A DNA stretch of 64,000 bases, from positions 15,499,784 through 15,563,783 of the forward strand of contig OZ024808.1 of assembly GCA_964017045.1 (NCBI GenBank), written 5' to 3'. Source of the DNA: Omphiscola glabra. Lineage: Eukaryota; Mollusca; Gastropoda; Lymnaeidae. Positions 1 to 12,139 of the stretch are shown here, piece by piece. The position numbers were made by a program, and so were the translations under genes. Position 1 is the first letter of the stretch. Each line of letters begins with the position of its first letter. The notes beneath the pieces were generated by a model. That model was not told where the DNA came from. It saw only the letters and a program-made list of their open reading frames with translations, and did no database searches.

Positions 1-112
1 GATCTTGTTGACCCAATGCTCACAGTTTTTCTGAAGTAAATGGTACTCTGTTGGCCCTAGGCTTGCTTTTGCTCGCCTCAAAATATCATCAACCTTAAAG
101 GCCTCTTTTCTT
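1..112 (-). CDS. PLAAT gene 1, exon 3 (cut by window edge)
   Basis: The acceptor attaacag is at 113-120. The exon encodes ERKEAFKVDDIL and then YHLLQKNCEHWVNKI to base 1. The NCEH motif holds the candidate nucleophile cysteine. Confidence 0.85.
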
Positions 113-3100
113 CTGTTAATGAAACAAACAACAAAGATGTCAAAACAAAGATTACTTTCTACACACTTCTGCACTACTCTCTATTTAAACGGAAGTTATG
201 CCACCGTCTTTTTTTGTTTTGCTTCCGGTTCGACATTGCACTGAATATGATAAGAAAAAAAGAATCCACTGATTTTGATTTACTTCCACTTATTTAAATA
301 TTATCAAGTATAGGTGAAAATGATGTTGGAACTCCCCCCAAAATCCCCTACTCCCCCCCCCAATATATTGTATTTCACAATATTTATTTATTAGCAAATA
401 CAGGGAAATATTTATTATTAAGTGCCAATGCAACTTGTATTAAATGAATTGTAAGACCGCATAGTTTATCTGTTCGCCATTCCAATAACCTAACCACCTT
501 AGTGGGTGATTATTTTTCCCTCACAGCCACACAGCTCGCATACCTCAAACGACTATCCTGCAGGAATACTTACCATTATCTAAGTATCTAGTTCTAAGCC
601 ACTATCTAGCTTGAACTAAGCCAGTATCTAGCTTGAACTAAGCCAGTATCTAGTTTAAGCTAAGCCAGTATCTAATTTGTTCTAAGCCAGTATCTAGTTT
701 GTTCTAAGCCAGTATCTAGTTTGAACTAAGCCACTATCTAGCTTGAACTAAGCCAGTATCTAGTTTTAACTAAGCTATTATATAATTTGAACTAAGCCAC
801 TATCTAGCTTGAACTAAGCCAGTATCTAGTTTGAACTAAGCTAGTATATAATTTGAACTAAGCCACTATCTAGCTTGAAGTAAGCCAGTATCTAGTTTAA
901 ACTAAGCCAGTATCTAATTTGAACTAAGCCACTATCTAGCTTGAACTAAGCCAGTATCTAGTTTGAACTAAGCTAGTATATAATTTGAACTAAGCCATTA
1001 TCTAGTTTGAACTAAGCCAGTATCTAGTTTGAACTAAGCTAGTATATAATTTGTACTAAGCCAGTATCTAATTTGAACTAAGCCACTATCTAGCTTGAAC
1101 TAAGCCAGTATCTAGTTTGAACTAAGCTAGTATATAATTTGAACTAAGCCATTATCTAGTTTGAACTAAGCCAGTATCTAGTTTGAACTAAGCTAGTATA
1201 TAATTTGTACTAAGCCAGTATCTAATTTGAACTAAGCCAGTATCTAATTTGAACTATGCCAGTATCTAGTTTGAACTAAGCCAGAATCTCGTTTGAACTA
1301 AGCCAGTATCTAGTCTGAACTAAGCCAGCATCTCGTTTGAACTAAGCCGGTATCCAGCTGGCCACTGCTGATGTCTTGAAGCTAGATAATTACATACTCG
1401 TCGTTTGCTAGATATCCCTTGCAGTTGTTGGCCGCTGTCCAAAAATCCTCCTCGGCTATTTCAACTTTTTCTTGTGGCACGCTCCTCACTGAGCCGACGA
1501 GCAATGGCCTGACGTAGTCGCTGGCTGTGTTTTCTGGTAAACCGCGAATGTGAATCACTATCTCATCTCCTGGAGAGCGCAAAAAGTTACCATAAGTAAA
1601 ACATTTTGCAGGCGTGCATGCAGCGATATAAACCAAAAGACGTTTGCCGATGACAGTGTTCCAATCTGGTCACTGAGTGTACAGTACTTATCTACACATT
1701 GAATAGGTTGTACGACAGGGGTCGGATATTTGTTTTGTGGTGTTTGCGCATGGCGTGCAATATTAATAATAACAGTAAATGTTATAATAATAACAAAGGC
1801 AGTTTGGGTAACAGGTGTTTCGGATAATCGGCATTGGTAAAATGAACACTTTATTATAGTATTTATACATACGAATGGATGGACTCGTTAACCTTGGATG
1901 TCAACTCATCTAAGTGAAGATAAACCCTGAAATGAAACCCGGAGATGGAGTCCCATAGGCTGTATGACATTGACACAATGAAAATTTAAAAAAGTCCTGC
2001 CACATAGAACGCAAAAGAGCACATAGAAACACACACAAAACACTGCTGGTCATCTACTGCATCATTGATGGGCACGCCTAACAACTCAATCAGTTTTTAG
2101 ACCGTTCATAAAAAAAAAAAACACGCGATAATGCAAAGCGTCCATTTAGATCTTATTCCACTAGCTTCTTGATGTGATTGATATCATTTGTGCTGATTCA
2201 GAACTTATCTTTGACAGTTCAATGAACTTGGGAACGTTGCTCATTATAAATTGCAGCCACATTTTCTCATACACTTTATTTAAAGCTTTTAGATAATAAA
2301 TTTTCTGAGAATGACTTAATTTTTTTATGTTAATGAAAACGAGTGAGTTTTAAAGATAACCCTTAATTGTAAAGTTAAAAATATGCATATTTTATTTACA
2401 AGATGGGAAAAATCTTATGGAAGCTAAGCACTCAAAGTTATGCACACAAAGTTATGCACACAAAGTTATGCACACAAAGTTATGCACACAAAGTTATGCT
2501 CTCAAAGTTATGCACACAAAGTTATGCACACAAAGTTATGCTCTCAAAGTTATGCACACAAAGTTATGCACACACAGTTATGCATTCAAAGTTATGCACA
2601 CAAAGTTATGCACACAAAGTTATGCCCTCAAACACACGATATAAATAAAAGACACTGGATTGTCCTCCAGCTTAGATCGTGTTGACCGAATGGCTGTCCC
2701 CTAGCTGTCTATTTTAAGAACCCAGTTTTCGTCTCGCGGTTTACTTGAGATAAGGACTCCATTGATCGTCTCACAGTCAGAGCAGCTTGCTGATAACGCA
2801 GGTCCTCTGTCTGTTTAGTGCAACGCCTGTGTGGAACACCCCCCCCCCCCACCCCCACCCCCAATAAAATTTGGTTAAAAAATATGAGGATATTATGGGA
2901 TGTAAGTTATAATTCTACAGCGCCATCTCGACACGTAGTACATTCCAGTATCACTCATTACAATAGTGGTTACATAGTGAAATCTCATGTGGCTAAGACG
3001 GGAGAAATCGTGTGGCTAAGACTGACTGAAAAGTCGTGTGGCTAAGACAGAAAAGTCGTGTGGCTAAGACATGAAAAGTCGTGAGGCTAAGACTAGAAAA

Positions 3101-4162
3101 GGCGTGTGGCTAAGACAGGAAAAGTCGTGTGGCAAAGACTGGAAAAGTCGTGTGGCTAAGACAGGAAAAGTCGTTTGGCTAAGACTGGAAAATTCGCGTG
3201 GCTACGACATGAAAAGTAAAGCTGTGTAATATTTTCATAACTAAATTGCCCTCAGTTCTTTTTTGTAAATTTTAAAACAATTGTTATATCATGAACAAAT
3301 TTGAGGGTAACAAGACTGCAAATCTAAAATTTCAACTAATACCACAACTGCTCATGTATTTGTCTCCTGCCAAGTCTGTTCCACTCCCACTTCACTGGTT
3401 CTAACCAAACAGTTCCTCGTGGAACATATGCTTAATGCTATATCATCCTCATCCATATAGTGATGGCCAATTGACTGAATAAGTTCTGTACTATTTGAAA
3501 ACAACTTGACTTTTAAGGGAAGCTAGCCATACCCCAGGAGAATATGGGGGACAAAAACTTTTGAATGTGAAATAACCATCCAAAAAGTCATTACCAACAG
3601 AATCTAGTGTTCGCCGATGGATTTTAGGGTTTCAATAACTAAATAATAACACAACAATAGTGATAATTGAACTTTTTAACACAAATCCTACAGTTACATA
3701 TCATACATTTACATATTATACACTCACACATCATACACTTACATATTATACACTCACACATCATACACTTACATATCATATTACGTTTATCGCCCTTAAT
3801 ACCCATACAGTTATAAATCGTACACTTACCATAGACTTACAAGTCATACCTTAAGAAATTATACACTTACGAATCATACACTACAAATTTTAAACTTGCA
3901 AATCATAATTTTTTAATTTATACACTTAAATAAACGCACACTAATAAATCATACACTTGTACCGCGCTTCGAGCATTTGGGGACGAAGGGTGATTTTTCA
4001 AATGAACTTTATTATTATTATTATACACTTAAATATCTTAGACTTACCCATGTAAATAACAAAGTGGTAGTACGCCCCACGGTCAAATTTGACAATGTCC
4101 CCAGGTTTCAGGCTCAGCAGAAGATTTGTGTTGTGCTCGTAGACGCTCTGCTCTGCTCCCAT
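1..4162 (-). CDS. PLAAT/LRAT-domain acyltransferase gene 1 (partial, three exons visible)
   Basis: Three minus-strand exons join in phase: 4048-4162 (ATG at 4162, donor gtaagt, phase 1), 1398-1569 (donor gtatgt, phase 2) and <1-112. The visible protein is about 133 residues. It has the LRAT/NlpC-P60-like motifs in order: KPGDIVKF near residue 19, YYHFVIY (candidate catalytic His 33), a second His in VIHI (His 45), and NCEHWV (candidate catalytic Cys) near residue 126. PLAAT/HRASLS enzymes move fatty acyl groups on phospholipids through such a His/His/Cys triad; that role is inferred from the family. The phases and the 172-bp second exon match the complete paralogue at 12140-17886, so a fourth exon with a membrane anchor is expected left of the window. 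Introns hold minisatellites at 588-1358, 2437-2632 and 2988-3219. A NlpC/P60-like hydrolase is the alternative, but NCEHWV favours LRAT/PLAAT. Confidence 0.85.
588..1358. repeat. 22-bp minisatellite in PLAAT gene 1 intron 2
   Basis: About 35 copies of a 22-bp unit based on agccagtatctagtttgaac. Variant units (ccactatctagc, ctagtatataat) recur in groups of three, giving a 66-bp higher-order period. Confidence 0.9.
1398..1569 (-). CDS. PLAAT gene 1, exon 2
   Basis: The acceptor ctctccag precedes GA-GAT-GAG. It encodes DEIVIHIRGL through GYLAND plus two bases of Glu. At 172 bp it equals the paralogue's exon 2, and the phases (1 in, 2 out) are the same. Confidence 0.85.
1870..2002 (+). mobile_element. 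SINE fragment (tRNA-derived family)
   Basis: The segment from ggatggactcgttaacc through gatggagtcccataggc matches the body of the SINE seen intact at 56459-56860. The tRNA-like head and the 3' end are missing. Confidence 0.65.
2437..2632. repeat. 14-bp minisatellite
   Basis: About 14 copies of caaagttatgcaca, with a few tctcaaag or cattcaaag variants. It lies in intron 1 of PLAAT gene 1. The short frames over it are repeat artefacts. Confidence 0.9.
2988..3219. repeat. 23-bp minisatellite
   Basis: Ten units built on tgtggctaagacaggaaaag, varying in length by a few bases. It lies in intron 1 of PLAAT gene 1. The stretch 3220-3690 holds nothing recognisable, and 3690-3960 is low-complexity DNA rich in catacacttaca. 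Confidence 0.85.
4048..4162 (-). CDS. PLAAT gene 1, exon 1
   Basis: Begins MGAEQSVYEH and ends ...YHFVIYM plus one base of a Gly codon. The ATG sits in caacATGg, the same caac context as in the paralogue. The donor is gtaagt at 4047-4042. Confidence 0.85.
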
Positions 4163-4458
4163 GTTGAGTCGAGGTGACCTTCAACTGCTGATAGCGCGGT
4201 ACTGTACGAATGGGTCATTCTAAAACCGAAACTGAAGGCAGGAGCTAGTCTAAGAATTCACCTTAATCTTCTGTTGGATTACTTTTGATAAGCAAGGGGA
4301 TTCGATCTGTTCAGTAGAATCAGGATGGTGGTGTCTCAACATGTTCGACAACAGTCAGCATATTTACAGACATAGTCGTTGACATACGTTTTTTTTTATA
4401 AAGCTTACGAAACAAAAGGCAAATTCAATCAAGCACATGTCCAAAAAAAAAAAAAAAG

Positions 4459-6345
4459 ATATTGTTTGCCCGTGAAAGATTTTCTTTGTCTGTGAAAGAT
4501 TTTCTTTGTCTTTGAAAGATTTTCTTTGTCTTTGATAGATTTTCTTTGTCTGTGAAAGATTTTCTTTGTCTGTGAAAGATTTTCTTTGCCCGTGAAAGAT
4601 TTTCTTTGTCTGTGAAAGATTTTCTTTGTCTGTGAAAGATTTTCTTTGTCTGTGAAAGATTTTCTTTGTCTGTGAAAGATTTTCTTTGTCTGTGAAATAT
4701 TTCCTTTGTCTGTGAAAGATTTTCTTTGTCTGTGAAAGATTTTCTTTGTCTGTGAAAGATTTTCATTGTCTGTGAAAGATTTTCTTTGTCTGTGAAATAT
4801 TTTCTTTGTCTGTGAAAGATTTTCTTTGTCTGTGAAAGATTTTCTTTGTCTGTGAAAGATTTTCTTTGCCCGTGAAAGATTTTCTTTGTCTGTGAAAGAT
4901 TTTCTTTGTCTGTGAAAGATTTTCTTTGTCTGTGAAAGATTTTCTTTGTCTGTGAAAGATTTTCTTTGTCTGTGAAAGATTTTCTTTGTCTGTGAAAGAT
5001 TTTCTTTGTTTGTGAAAGATTTTCTTTGTCTGTGAAAGATTTTCATTGTCTGTGAAAGATTTTCTTTGTCTGTGAAAGATTTTCTTTGTCTTTGATAGAT
5101 TTTCTTTGTCTGTGAAAGATTTTCTTTGTCTGTGAAAGATTTTCTTTGCCCGTGAAAGATTTTCTTTGTCTGTGAAAGATTTTCTTTGTCTGTGAAAGAT
5201 TTTCTTTGTCTGTGAAAGATTTTCTTTGTCTGTGAAAGATTTTCTTTGTCTGTGAAAGATTTTCTTTGTCTGTGAAAGATTTTCTTTGTCTGTGAAAGAT
5301 TTTCTTTGTCTGTGAAAGATTTTCTTTGCCCGTGAAAGATTTTCTTTGTCTGTGAAAGATTTTCTTTGTCTGTGAAAGATTTTCTTTGTCTGTGAAAGAT
5401 TTTCTTTGTCTGTGAAAGATTTTCATTGTCTGTGAAAGATTTTCTTTGTCTGTGAAAGATTTTCTTTGTCTGTGAAAGATTTTCTTTGTCTGTGAAAGAT
5501 TTTCTTTGTCTGTGAAAGATTTTCTTTGTCTGTGAAAGATTTTCTTTGTCTGTGAAAGATTTTCTTTGCCCGTGAAAGATTTTCTTTGTCTGTGAAAGAT
5601 TTTCTTTGTCTGTGAAAGATTTTCTTTGTCTGTGAAAGATTTTCTTTGTCTGTGAAATATTTTCTTTGTCTGTGAAAGATTTTCTTTGTCTGTGAAAGAT
5701 TTTCTTTGTCTGTGAAAGATTTTCATTGTCTGTGAAAGATTTTCTTTGTCTGTGAAAGATTTTCTTTGTCTTTGATAGATTTTCTTTGTCTGTGAAAGAT
5801 TTTCTTTGTCTGTGAAAGATTGTCTTTGCCCGTGAAAGATTTTCTTTGTCTGTGAAAGATTTTCTTTGTCTGTGAAAGATTTTCTTTGTCTGTGAAAGAT
5901 TTTCTTTGTCTGTGAAAGATTTTCTTTGTCTGTGAAAGATTTTCTTTGTCTGTGAAAGATTTTCTTTGTCTGTGAAAGATTTTCTTTGCCCGTGAAAGAT
6001 TTTCTTTGTCTGTGAAATATTTTCTTTGTCTGTGAAAGATTTTCTTTGTCTGTGAAAGATTTTCTTTGTCTGTGAAAGATTTTCATTGTCTGTGAAAGAT
6101 TTTCTTTGTCTGTGAAAGATTTTCTTTGTCTGTGAAAGATTTTCTTTGTCTGTGAAAGATTTTCTTTGTCTGTGAAAGATTTTCTTTGTCTGTGAAAGAT
6201 TTTCTTTGTCTGTGAAAGATTTTCTTTGTCTGTGAAAGATTTTCTTTGTCTGTGAAAGATTTTCTTTGTCTGTGAAAGATTTTCTTTGTCTGTGAAAGAT
6301 TTTCTTTGTCTGTGAAAGATTTTCTTTGCCCGTGAAAGATTTTCA
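4459..6345. repeat. 20-bp satellite, about 94 copies
   Basis: The unit gattttctttgtctgtgaaa repeats exactly every 20 bp for nearly 1.9 kb. Marker variants (gcccgtgaaa, tttcattg, tttgatag, tgaaatat) recur at irregular multiples of 20 bp. Some blocks repeat at longer range, for example the cattg...tttgatag...gcccg series near 5041-5150 and 5721-5830, 680 bp apart. The array starts about 300 bp upstream of PLAAT gene 1. No minus-strand frame has a stop within the unit, so the long minus-strand frames here are artefacts. Confidence 0.95.
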
Positions 6346-6838
6346 GATTTAAAATATTTGTCCGGAATTTTTTTTTTTAAAGCGTTGGCAAACTTGCGTA
6401 TCAGTAACTTATAACGTGGACATTGTAAATGAACGCATCTAATACTTTAACTGTTGTAGAACTTAACGTGAACAAAGAGGAATTAATCTCTAATTATCTT
6501 TAAGACGACCACACAGAAGCAGTGCCATGTTAAGGGCCAGGGCCCCGCGCTTGTAGGGGGCACCACGTTTCTAGGAGACTCACTCTTATAGAGGCTTTAC
6601 ATATTTTTAATGAATAATGAAAGATTTTGACAATTAAATTGTATTTAAAATTCCAATTTCCCAATTTTTACCCACGATATATATTTGCACATTCCAAGAT
6701 TAATATTATAAATGCGAATCAAAGTTGGAAAATTTTAAAATTTTAAAGGGGAATAACTCTCGTCAACAAGTTTTACTTTTCCCAGATATGAATCTAAAAA
6801 AAATAAGGCACGAATTTATGTTTACAATCGAAACTTTG

Positions 6839-7165
6839 GACTCCCTGAACTCTGACCTGACACAACGTACAGACTCCCTGAACTCTGACCTGACACAACG
6901 TACAGACTCCATGAACTCTGACCTGAAACAACGTACAGACTCCCTGAACTCTGACCTGACACAACGAACAGACTCCATGAACTCTGACCTGAAACAATGT
7001 ACAGACTCCCTGAACTCTGACCTGAAACAACGTACATACTCTCTGAACTCTGACCTGACACAACGTACAGACTCCCTGAACTCTGACCTGACACAACGTA
7101 CAGACTCCCTGAACTCTGACCTGACACAACGTACAGACTCCATGAACTCTGACCTGACACAACGT
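6839..7165. repeat. 33-bp minisatellite inside hAT copy 1
   Basis: About ten units containing ctgaactctgacctgacac. The related hAT copy has only one short matching stretch (aactctgacacaacgta, near 57008), so the array expanded after this copy inserted. It produces a 159-aa plus-strand frame that is not a gene. Confidence 0.9.
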
Positions 7166-7312
7166 GCACATGCTTTCCTTCTTTACGAAATTAAAAACAG
7201 TTGATTCCGATGAACTAAATAAAAATTGTGAAGATCTGGCTAATATGTATCACAAACACCTTAATAAGGATGACCTATTAAATGAATGCAAGCATTTGAA
7301 GAACTACCTGAC

Positions 7313-7545
7313 TGTGTAACACAGTCCAATATAAACAATCATTTTTCCCACGCACAATAGTCGTTTGGAACCACCTGGACAATACCGCCGTGGACGCGAC
7401 ATCTATCGAAAGCTTCAAGGCTGCTCTGGCATCCGCTAGGATCCGTTAGGATACCAGCATCGCTTCTTCAACCGTTGCAAAGATGCCAGTACATGGATTC
7501 ATCAACGTACCCTGCCAGAACAGAACAGAACCTGGTTCTTGATGA
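7313..7545 (+). mobile_element. 5'-truncated L2/CR1-like retrotransposon 3' end
   Basis: Matches the 3' end of the element at 52738-56235 (taacacag, ccacctggacaataccgcc, gaaagcttcaaggc), including the end of the reverse transcriptase frame (FKAALASAR) and the 3' tail. It ends in a short cagaa repeat. It interrupts hAT copy 1. Confidence 0.85.
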
Positions 7546-7908
7546 AAATTGTGACACTATCGCTGCTTTGTATGAACAAGTAATTACAGACAACTGGAAA
7601 TCTGTATTTCTTAATGTTTAAATAACACTCAGAATGTTCATGTCCATGATGATAACCAAGTGTACAGGCGAACGTTCATTTTAAAGATTGAAGCTCATAA
7701 AGAATCAGCTTCGCAGTACAGTGGGACAAAAACATTTGAACTGGCTTTCACTCATATGTCTGGAAAATGACATCCTTAAGACCATTGACTTTAAACCAAT
7801 AATAAAACAATTCTCTGCAAAATAATTACGCAAACGATTATGTTGATTTATATTGTACATTGCTGTGCTCAGGGCCTCCTATGTTGTTAAGACGGCCCTG
7901 CACAGAAG

Positions 7909-8917
7909 ATCTTACCTTTTATTAAGGTGCAACTTCTTTTCACATTGTGCCAAACAATGAAAACTCTTGATGTGACTCGAATAAATTGTAATATTTAAAA
8001 AAAAAATTTTTTTACCTGCTTATTGTGAATGAATTTTTTTTTTTAAAAAGAACACATGACAAGCTGTTGTCAAACGCACTCATTTAAACGGAAGTGACGT
8101 CAATATTTTAATTACAATTTCTTTTGCTTCCTAGACACAATTTTTCCCTATTAAAAATATTTACACAATTGATAAATGTAAAATGCTTTAATGACCCCCC
8201 CCCCCTTTTTCCTCAAATTAGTGGGAAGATAATAAAAGGGGCCTTAATTCTTAATGTTAACATTAGGAAAATTGAATTTCGATTTTACTGCTGTTCAGGC
8301 CTTAAGATTCACAACTGTAGGATCAAACTAACAAAAATAAGTCAAATATATTTTATTGCAGTATATGAAAAACATTAAAGAGGTTAACGTTTGAAACATT
8401 TTCATTATATCCCAGCTCCTTGGCGTAGCTAGGGTTAGGCCACCCACCCTCCCTTTTCACTCAGGGTGGTCAAATATTTTAGCTGGGTCACGAAAAACAG
8501 TTGGCCGAATATGTAGCCCCTCCTTATAGTTGCTACACAGGGCGGGCCACTCTTCAAATCCGCCTTTGCATCACCATCGTCCCATACACTATTATATGTC
8601 CTCCTACAATCCACAAATTGCCTCACTATGGATTGGGAGTGGGGGGGGGGGTAGAGAGTAAGAAGATAAACAAAGACTTGAATTCATTTAATTGATATCA
8701 GTTTATAATAGTTTATGACTTAAAAGTTTATGAATTAATTCATTTCTCTTTTTTTTCTGGTGTGTGTGGGTTGGGGGTTGAGCTCATTGTTCACTTTTGA
8801 ACTAACCCTTATTTGCAGACGTCCTCAATGGACGACCCCTAATGGGACATGTGGCTTGATCCGTATTTTCATCCAACATAAGAACCACGGTTCTCTGCAG
8901 CTCGTTATGGTGTAGGA
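7909..8917. other. No gene seen
   Basis: AT-rich DNA with homopolymer runs (a poly-C near 8197 and a poly-G near 8641). A piece at 8413-8440 (ggcgtagctagggttaggcc) resembles the terminus of the CAGTGGCGTAGC MITE family. Nothing coding is recognised. Confidence 0.5.
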
Positions 8918-9101
8918 CAGTGGTCGTCTAACTCAGTGATCAAAAGAGTACAAAAAATCAGCAGCAGGACGATTAAAATTTGTTTGAGAGCCAAATTTCT
9001 TTTCAAGAACTATGATTTTCGGTGTTAAAACCGATTTGTGGCCGCACTCCGGTCACTAAAGAGCCGCATGCGGCTCGCGGGCTGCGATTTGCCGACCACT
9101 G
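8918..9101. mobile_element. hAT-like MITE, 184 bp
   Basis: Terminal inverted repeats cagtggtcg and cgaccactg, with 8-bp flanks gtgtagga and gtgtaaga (7 of 8 identical). The interior has the ccgcatgcggctcgcgggc motif common in Charlie-type hAT ends. It is non-coding. Confidence 0.75.
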
Positions 9102-9194
9102 GTGTAAGATATTTCTCTTCTGTGAGGAATGTTGAAACTGACGAGTGGGGTAAAGACTGGCGAATGGTTAATTGTCTATATTTTTTACGACCTA

Positions 9195-9350
9195 GATTGT
9201 TCATGACATTGATCGTACATTAGCCTCGATTGTACATGACATTGATCATACATTGGCCTCGATTGTACATGGCATTGATCGTACATTGGCCTCGATTGTA
9301 CATGACATTGTTCGTACATTGGCCTCGATTGTACACTGCATTGATTGTTT
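9195..9350. repeat. 33-bp minisatellite, about five copies
   Basis: Units contain acattgatcgtacattggcc and ctcgattgtacatg. The following 9360-9980 holds no recognised feature apart from a poly-C run at 9781. Confidence 0.85.
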
Positions 9351-9984
9351 TAGGCTTGGGATTTTTAAGGGTAAAAACAGATCTTAAGGGTGCAGATCTT
9401 AATGTTTAAGCTATATTTGCATGTTTGCTTCCAACCAACAACATTCTGCATCGTCAAATACAAAATAGATCTGCACGATTGTATAACACTGGCTTTTGGT
9501 GTGCATACACTTGAGATTATCATTGTGAATTGATATGTTGATGTACGGTAAGGGAACTTACTCGATATAAGATATCTTATAAACTTTGACTGCAAAGACA
9601 ATTTAAAACAATAGTAACAAATGTCCTCTTTCCATCTGAATCATCCCTAACTCATTCCTGTCTTACCACACGCCTCATTCTGATCTATATCGCTATTTGC
9701 AGTATGTGTACTGAGAGATTTGTTTAGTTCACTTAAATATAAATATTGGTACTGCCATGGTCGTGTTCCCAGCAAAAGAGCCCCCCCCCCCCCCGGGCGA
9801 AATAACATACTGGGCCCCCAATTCCTCTATACCCATGGAAGTAATGTTGGGAATTAAAATATACATCATTAATATAATTAAGTTTTTGTACACCCGGTCA
9901 TTGCCCAGGTGGGTCCATGCATTTAGACAGCTCCGAGCACCACTCCGTTTGGCTCATCCGTTTCAACGCTCCTCACAGAACAAT

Positions 9985-10385
9985 CCATGACACGAATTAT
10001 TAAGATCGAGAACAATCCATGACATGAATGATCGAGGCCATGAACAATCCAGGCCGTGAACAATCCCGATCGTGAACAAGCCAGGTCGTGAACAATCCAG
10101 GTCATGAACGATCCAGGCCGTGAACAATCCAGGTCATGAACGATCCAGGCCGTGAACCATCCAGGCCGTGAACAATCCAGATCGTGAACAAGCCAGGTCG
10201 TGAACAATCCAGGTCATGAACAATCCATGCCGTGAACAATCCAGATCGTGAACAATCCAGGTCATGAACGATCCAGGCCGTGAACCATCCAGGCCGTGAA
10301 CAATCCAGATCGTGAACAAGCCAGGTCGTGAACAAGCCAGGTCGTGAACAATCCATGCCGTGAACAATCCAGGCCGTGGACAATG
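9985..10385. repeat. 16-bp minisatellite
   Basis: About 25 copies of ccaggtcgtgaacaat with variants (ggccgtgaac, gatcgtgaac, ggtcatgaac). It reads through in all three minus-strand frames and gives false peptides. Confidence 0.9.
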
Positions 10386-10811
10386 CAGAATGTAGAAAAA
10401 TTATTTTTTTTAATAAAAAGGTCAACGCACCAAAATAATAAGTTCACAAAATAAAGTGAATCCTTTTTAAACATTCAACATGTGTGTGGGGGTGGATATA
10501 ATAATATAACTATTTTAAATAAAAATGTGTCGGGATCAGAAATCTAGGCAGCCGATGGCCCCTGGGCACAGGTGAGGGTAGGGAATGGGCAATGGGGAGA
10601 GTGCTCAGTACACCTTTCCCCAGAAAATTTAAGATAAATTCAAAATGCGGTCTATATTCTGGCCCATTTATGAATTAAGTTTTTCGTCATTCTAATTCTA
10701 CACTTAACTGAGCGAAGCAGAAGATATGGTAGCGAAAATTAGGATCCCTTGATCTGGATGTGATTATACAAATCCTTTAGTTTAGTTGTTTTAAAGGAGG
10801 AAAATGCTAAT

Positions 10812-11175
10812 TTGAAGTTCTGGAGTTCAATCCCCACCAAAGCCCAGTCAGGCAAAAACATCACCAGTACCCCGGATGGGATTCGTCGACCTTTGATGGC
10901 AACTCATCTAAGGGAAAGACACTCTGAATTCAGACCCGGAGTCCCATAATCGAAATACATTAGTACAATGAAACATTCCGAAAACTTCTGCGACGCCACT
11001 GGTGCCAAGCTGTATCATCCACATGATGTTCCCTTGGGTTATTCAGCGGCGTGGAGAGAGGCGAATTGCTGTTGGGAGCCAGCTTATAATCCTAGAAGAA
11101 TAATCCCCGGCCTTGTGGATTTCGTCCTGCGAAGTCTTCACCATCGTCACACAATGACGGACGGATGCCAGCTTA
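10812..11175 (+). mobile_element. SINE (tRNA-derived family)
   Basis: Starts at a B-box-like stretch (ttctggagttcaatcccc), continues with the family body (cgccactggtgccaagctg, tcatccacatgatgttccc) and ends gacggacggatgccagc, as in the intact copy at 56459-56860. The A-box half of the head is missing. Confidence 0.8.
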
Positions 11176-11213
11176 TTTGCACTTCAACTAGCAGGTCTAC
11201 GTCACACGATAGG

Positions 11214-11590
11214 TAACCAGGGGGCCGTATCTACCAGGGGGCCGTATCTACCAGGGGGCCGTATCTACCAGGAGGCCGTATCTACCAGGGGGCCGTATCT
11301 ACCAGGGGGCCGTATCTACGAGGGGGCCGTATCTACCAGGGGGCCGTATCTACCAGAGGGCCGTATCTACCAGGGGGCCGTATCTACCAGGGGGCCGTAT
11401 CTAACAAATGGGCGTATCTAACAGAGGGCCGTATCTACCAGGAGGCCGTATCTACCTGGGGGCCGTATCTACCAGGGGGCCGTATCTACGAGGGGGCCGT
11501 ATCTACCAGGGGGCTGTATCTACCAGGGGGCCGTATCTACCAGGGGGCTGTATCTACCAGGGGGCTGTATCTACCAGGGGGCTGTATCTT
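11214..11590. repeat. 17-bp minisatellite
   Basis: About 22 copies of accagggggccgtatct directly after a SINE 3' end. GC-rich compared with its surroundings. Confidence 0.9.
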
Positions 11591-11599
11591 GATGCAATA

Positions 11600-12139
11600 G
11601 TGGCCTTTCCGTAGCGCCAATACGTTCTTAAATCTGCTCCATTCTGGTTAATCTTAAAAAGCTTGTGTCAATGACGAGCAATGGAGGCCATGTTGCTCTT
11701 AAGTTTTGTAGTCTATGCTTTTTTTTTTAAAAATATAAAAATTACACATTGATAAAAAATTTAAAAAATTATCAAATATTTTTTTTTAATTTAAATTTTA
11801 TTACGAAGAGAATTTTATAATTTAAAAAAACAGGTATTGAAAAGAGGTCTCAGGGGGTGAGCCCTTCAACCCCCCCCCCCTTTTTTTTTCCCGGCTTCGC
11901 AACAGCACAACCAATCCATGCAATGAACAACCCAGGCTTTGAACATGTAACAAAATACACAATCATTAAGATTTTAGTTTAATGAAATTTAAATTTAAAA
12001 AAAAAAACACTTAAAAGTTAAACTTGGAAATGTTGATATTTAAAAAAAAAAAAACACAATACATTTGTATAAAGAAGATAATGATGACAACTCTACACAG
12101 TCACAACACTAGTGATCTGTTTCACGGGACGACATCGCA
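11600..12139. other. 3' flank of PLAAT gene 2
   Basis: AT-rich, with poly-T, poly-A and poly-C runs. On the minus strand an ATTAAA (11983-11978) lies about 157 bases after the stop codon and could act as a polyadenylation signal (weak). No other gene is seen. Confidence 0.35.

Larger units (their letters stand above)
6520..7900 (+). mobile_element. hAT-type DNA transposon copy 1 (dead, with nested insertions)
   Basis: The element is flanked by the exact 8-bp target duplication cacagaag (6512-6519 and 7901-7908). It ends in ttaagacggccctg, the inverted terminus of the copy at 56260-57823; the left end is diverged. Blocks shared with that copy include 6530-6800, 7185-7300 and 7545-7900. Remnant peptides such as DLNKDDLLNECKHLK resemble the C-terminal part of hAT/zf-MYM1 transposases (weak inference). 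A truncated L2 copy (7313-7545) and a 33-bp minisatellite (6839-7165) lie inside. There is no intact transposase frame. Confidence 0.85.

Noticed and set aside
3977..4177. 66-aa plus-strand frame
   Set aside because: It is antisense to exon 1 of PLAAT gene 1, which has the domain match and a good donor site.
4425..6086. Minus-strand frames of 113, 205 and 347 aa rich in Lys/Arg/Gln
   Set aside because: They are pure translation of the 20-bp satellite, open in all three minus frames, with no domain and no splice or promoter support.
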